NCBI RefSeq assembly: GCF_000719775.1
Contig: NZ_JOHR01000024.1
Span: 53,128 to 117,127, forward strand
Reading direction: 5' to 3'
DNA: 64,000 bases
From: Streptomyces sp. NRRL F-5135
Lineage (GTDB): Bacteria; Actinomycetota; Actinomycetes; Streptomycetales; Streptomycetaceae
Each line of letters opens with the position of its first letter. The stretch's first letter is position 1. The notes beneath the pieces were generated by a model. That model saw only the letters and a list, made by a program, of their open reading frames with translations. It had not been told where the DNA came from and made no database searches. The position numbers and the translations under genes were made by a program. Below are positions 62,869 to 64,000 of this stretch, in pieces.

Positions 62869-63794
62869 GATGTGCCCTTCCCAGTGTCGGCCGTGCTCTG
62901 CCCGTTGCCCTTCCCGGCGTCGGCGGCCTTCGGCTCTGCGGTACGTACGATCAGGCTCGGCGCGGCAGGCAGACGCACCTCTTCCTGGCCTGAGAGAGTG
63001 GCGCGGACACCGAAGTCCTTCCGCAGGGTGCGCAGGTACTGGCCGTCGGCGCTGTCCTGGAAGGCGGTGCTCAGCTCTGTGCCGTCCCCCACCGCGAGCA
63101 CCGTGTACGGCGGCACCAGTGGCCTGTTGTCGACCAGTATGGCCTCTCCCGCGGCCCGGATCGCCGAAAGGGACGTCAGCCGCTGGCCGTTGATGGCGAC
63201 GGCCTCCGCCCCGGCCTCCCACAGGCCGTTGACGACGCGCTGCATGTCCCGGTCGCGGACCCGGCCCGTGTCGGAGAAATCAGCGCTCTCGCGCGGTCCT
63301 CCGCCGTCCGACTCGGAGTTCTCGGCGTCGTCCACCACCAGCTTCACGCCCGGTCCCGACACCGGCGTCGCCCCGGAGAGCAGCGCCACCAGCTCGCCCT
63401 GCTCGCCACCGTGCTCGCGCAGGGCCGCGCGCTGCCGCGCGCCGACCTCCGCGCGGAGCTCCTCGACCGCGTTCTCCAGCCCGTCCGCCGTGGCCGCCTC
63501 GGCGTCGATCCGGTCGATGAGCTCCTCGCGCTCCTTCGCCACGACGGGGGCGGAAATCCGCGCCTGCGCCGCCCCCAGCGTCACCACGAACGCCGCCAGC
63601 ACGAGGCCCGCGGCCAGCCCCAACTTGGCGCGCAGCGTGCGTGGCAGCCCGCCCTCCTGGGCGTCCCTGCGGGCGGCTGCCTCCGCGTACCCCTCGTCCA
63701 GGCTGTGATCCATCACATTGTTCAGCAGCGACATGGACGCGTCGGGACGCGCCGAGGGGGAGCGAGTGCTCCGAACGGGGGGCTGCTGCGACAT
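62865..63794 (-). CDS. DUF881 membrane-anchored protein (1)
   Basis: The 309-residue protein uses ATG 63794 (MSQQPPVRSTRSPSARPDAS); ATG 63803 is an alternative and neither has a good RBS. One membrane segment (LGLAAGLVLAAFVVTLGAAQ), a helical stalk (KEREELIDRIDAEAATADGL), and the DUF881 domain: GPGVKLVVDDAENSES, MQRVVNGLWEAGAEAVAING, PPYTVLAVGDGTEL. It heads a coupled run: its stop overlaps the start of the small basic protein gene, and the second DUF881 gene follows. Confidence 0.88.
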   Translation of the reverse strand: MSQQPPVRSTRSPSARPDASMSLLNNVMDHSLDEGYAEAAARRDAQEGGLPRTLRAKLGLAAGLVLAAFVVTLGAAQARISAPVVAKEREELIDRIDAEAATADGLENAVEELRAEVGARQRAALREHGGEQGELVALLSGATPVSGPGVKLVVDDAENSESDGGGPRESADFSDTGRVRDRDMQRVVNGLWEAGAEAVAINGQRLTSLSAIRAAGEAILVDNRPLVPPYTVLAVGDGTELSTAFQDSADGQYLRTLRKDFGVRATLSGQEEVRLPAAPSLIVRTAEPKAADAGKGNGQSTADTGKGTS

Positions 63795-63899
63795 GCCGCA
63801 CATCGTCGCACGTCGGAGCCGCTACCGCCGAATGGCCCTACCGGTATGCCGCACGGCCCCTCCCGGCCCGGGCGGCACACCGGTCATACGGTTCCGAAC

Positions 63900-64000
63900 C
63901 GCCCTAGGGCGTGTTTCGAAAGTAGCGCCGTCCGCCCGCAGGGCGGGGCTCGCGGCGTCTGGTGCGTGCGATCGCAAGGCGGAGGATCGGCGTCGTCGAT
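63900..64000. repeat. Possible dispersed repeat / hairpin at the right edge
   Basis: The edge sequence has a TTTCGAAA palindrome (63915-63922) and a CCGCCC-GCA-GGGCGG hairpin. It contains no gene start. A repeated intergenic element is possible; the window ends before it can be judged. Confidence 0.3.

Noticed and set aside
1..64000. tRNA or rRNA genes
   Set aside because: No cloverleaf with a GGTTCGAATCC-type T-arm or rRNA sequence was seen.

Overview
The window is about 72-73% GC and looks like a Streptomyces chromosome. The signs are a gas-vesicle gene tail, a Spo0M homologue, a subtilisin-inhibitor-like protein, CBM13/ricin-type lectin domains, many F420 or mycothiol-type enzyme families, and the actinobacterial garA/ftsR gene neighbourhood. 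Gene calls rest on reading frames, visible motifs and ribosome binding sites; no database search was run.

Layout. 1-2458: 3' end of a gas-vesicle cluster (GvpF/L tail, Lys/Ala-tailed protein, SRPBCC protein). 2658-5986: secreted polysaccharide and protease-control block (GH43 arabinofuranosidase-like enzyme, GH43 galactanase-CBM13 gene split by an in-frame TAG, SSI-type inhibitor). 6226-10596: assimilatory nitrate reductase fused to a diflavin reductase, behind a GlnR-like box. 10774-20469: Spo0M, a secreted lectin, Lnt, DinB/DUF664, a lipoprotein, TPR, Ung, two SDRs, and a HipA-like kinase coupled to DUF3037.

20545-27900 is a decayed genomic island. It holds two unrelated integrase fragments, a zinc-finger fragment, a GAF protein coupled to a helix-turn-helix remnant, a frameshifted RibD-like gene, a DUF2267/Hsp20/regulator heat-shock set with clear operators (the regulator is frameshifted), an unknown zinc-rich protein and an IS5-type remnant. 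28517-31482 is a three-gene unit for 3-hydroxyaspartate catabolism with its own DauR/YheO-type regulator. 31669-37729 is a carboxylic acid reductase locus: a TetR gene, a 1176-residue CAR, an F420-dependent LLM oxidoreductase and a PPOX-fold F420 protein. A 10-bp core is shared between the TetR promoter and the CAR/LLM intergenic region.

38102-50928: S9 peptidase, Rieske lipoprotein, a divergent MocR/PNPOx pair around a perfect palindrome, two EamA exporters, a Clp-N-domain protein, a divergent PadR/PhzF pair, a CAAX-type protease and a glutamate-cysteine ligase family enzyme. 51462-56194: a hypothetical protein, DUF5999, and gcvP under a tandem glycine riboswitch. 56333-63794: PRC-barrel protein, DinB polymerase, then the conserved actinobacterial run McdR-like MerR, bifunctional nuclease, FtsR-like MerR, GarA-like FHA, DUF881, small basic protein, DUF881. 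This last run matches the mycobacterial Rv1823-Rv1832 order, with gcvP nearby as there.
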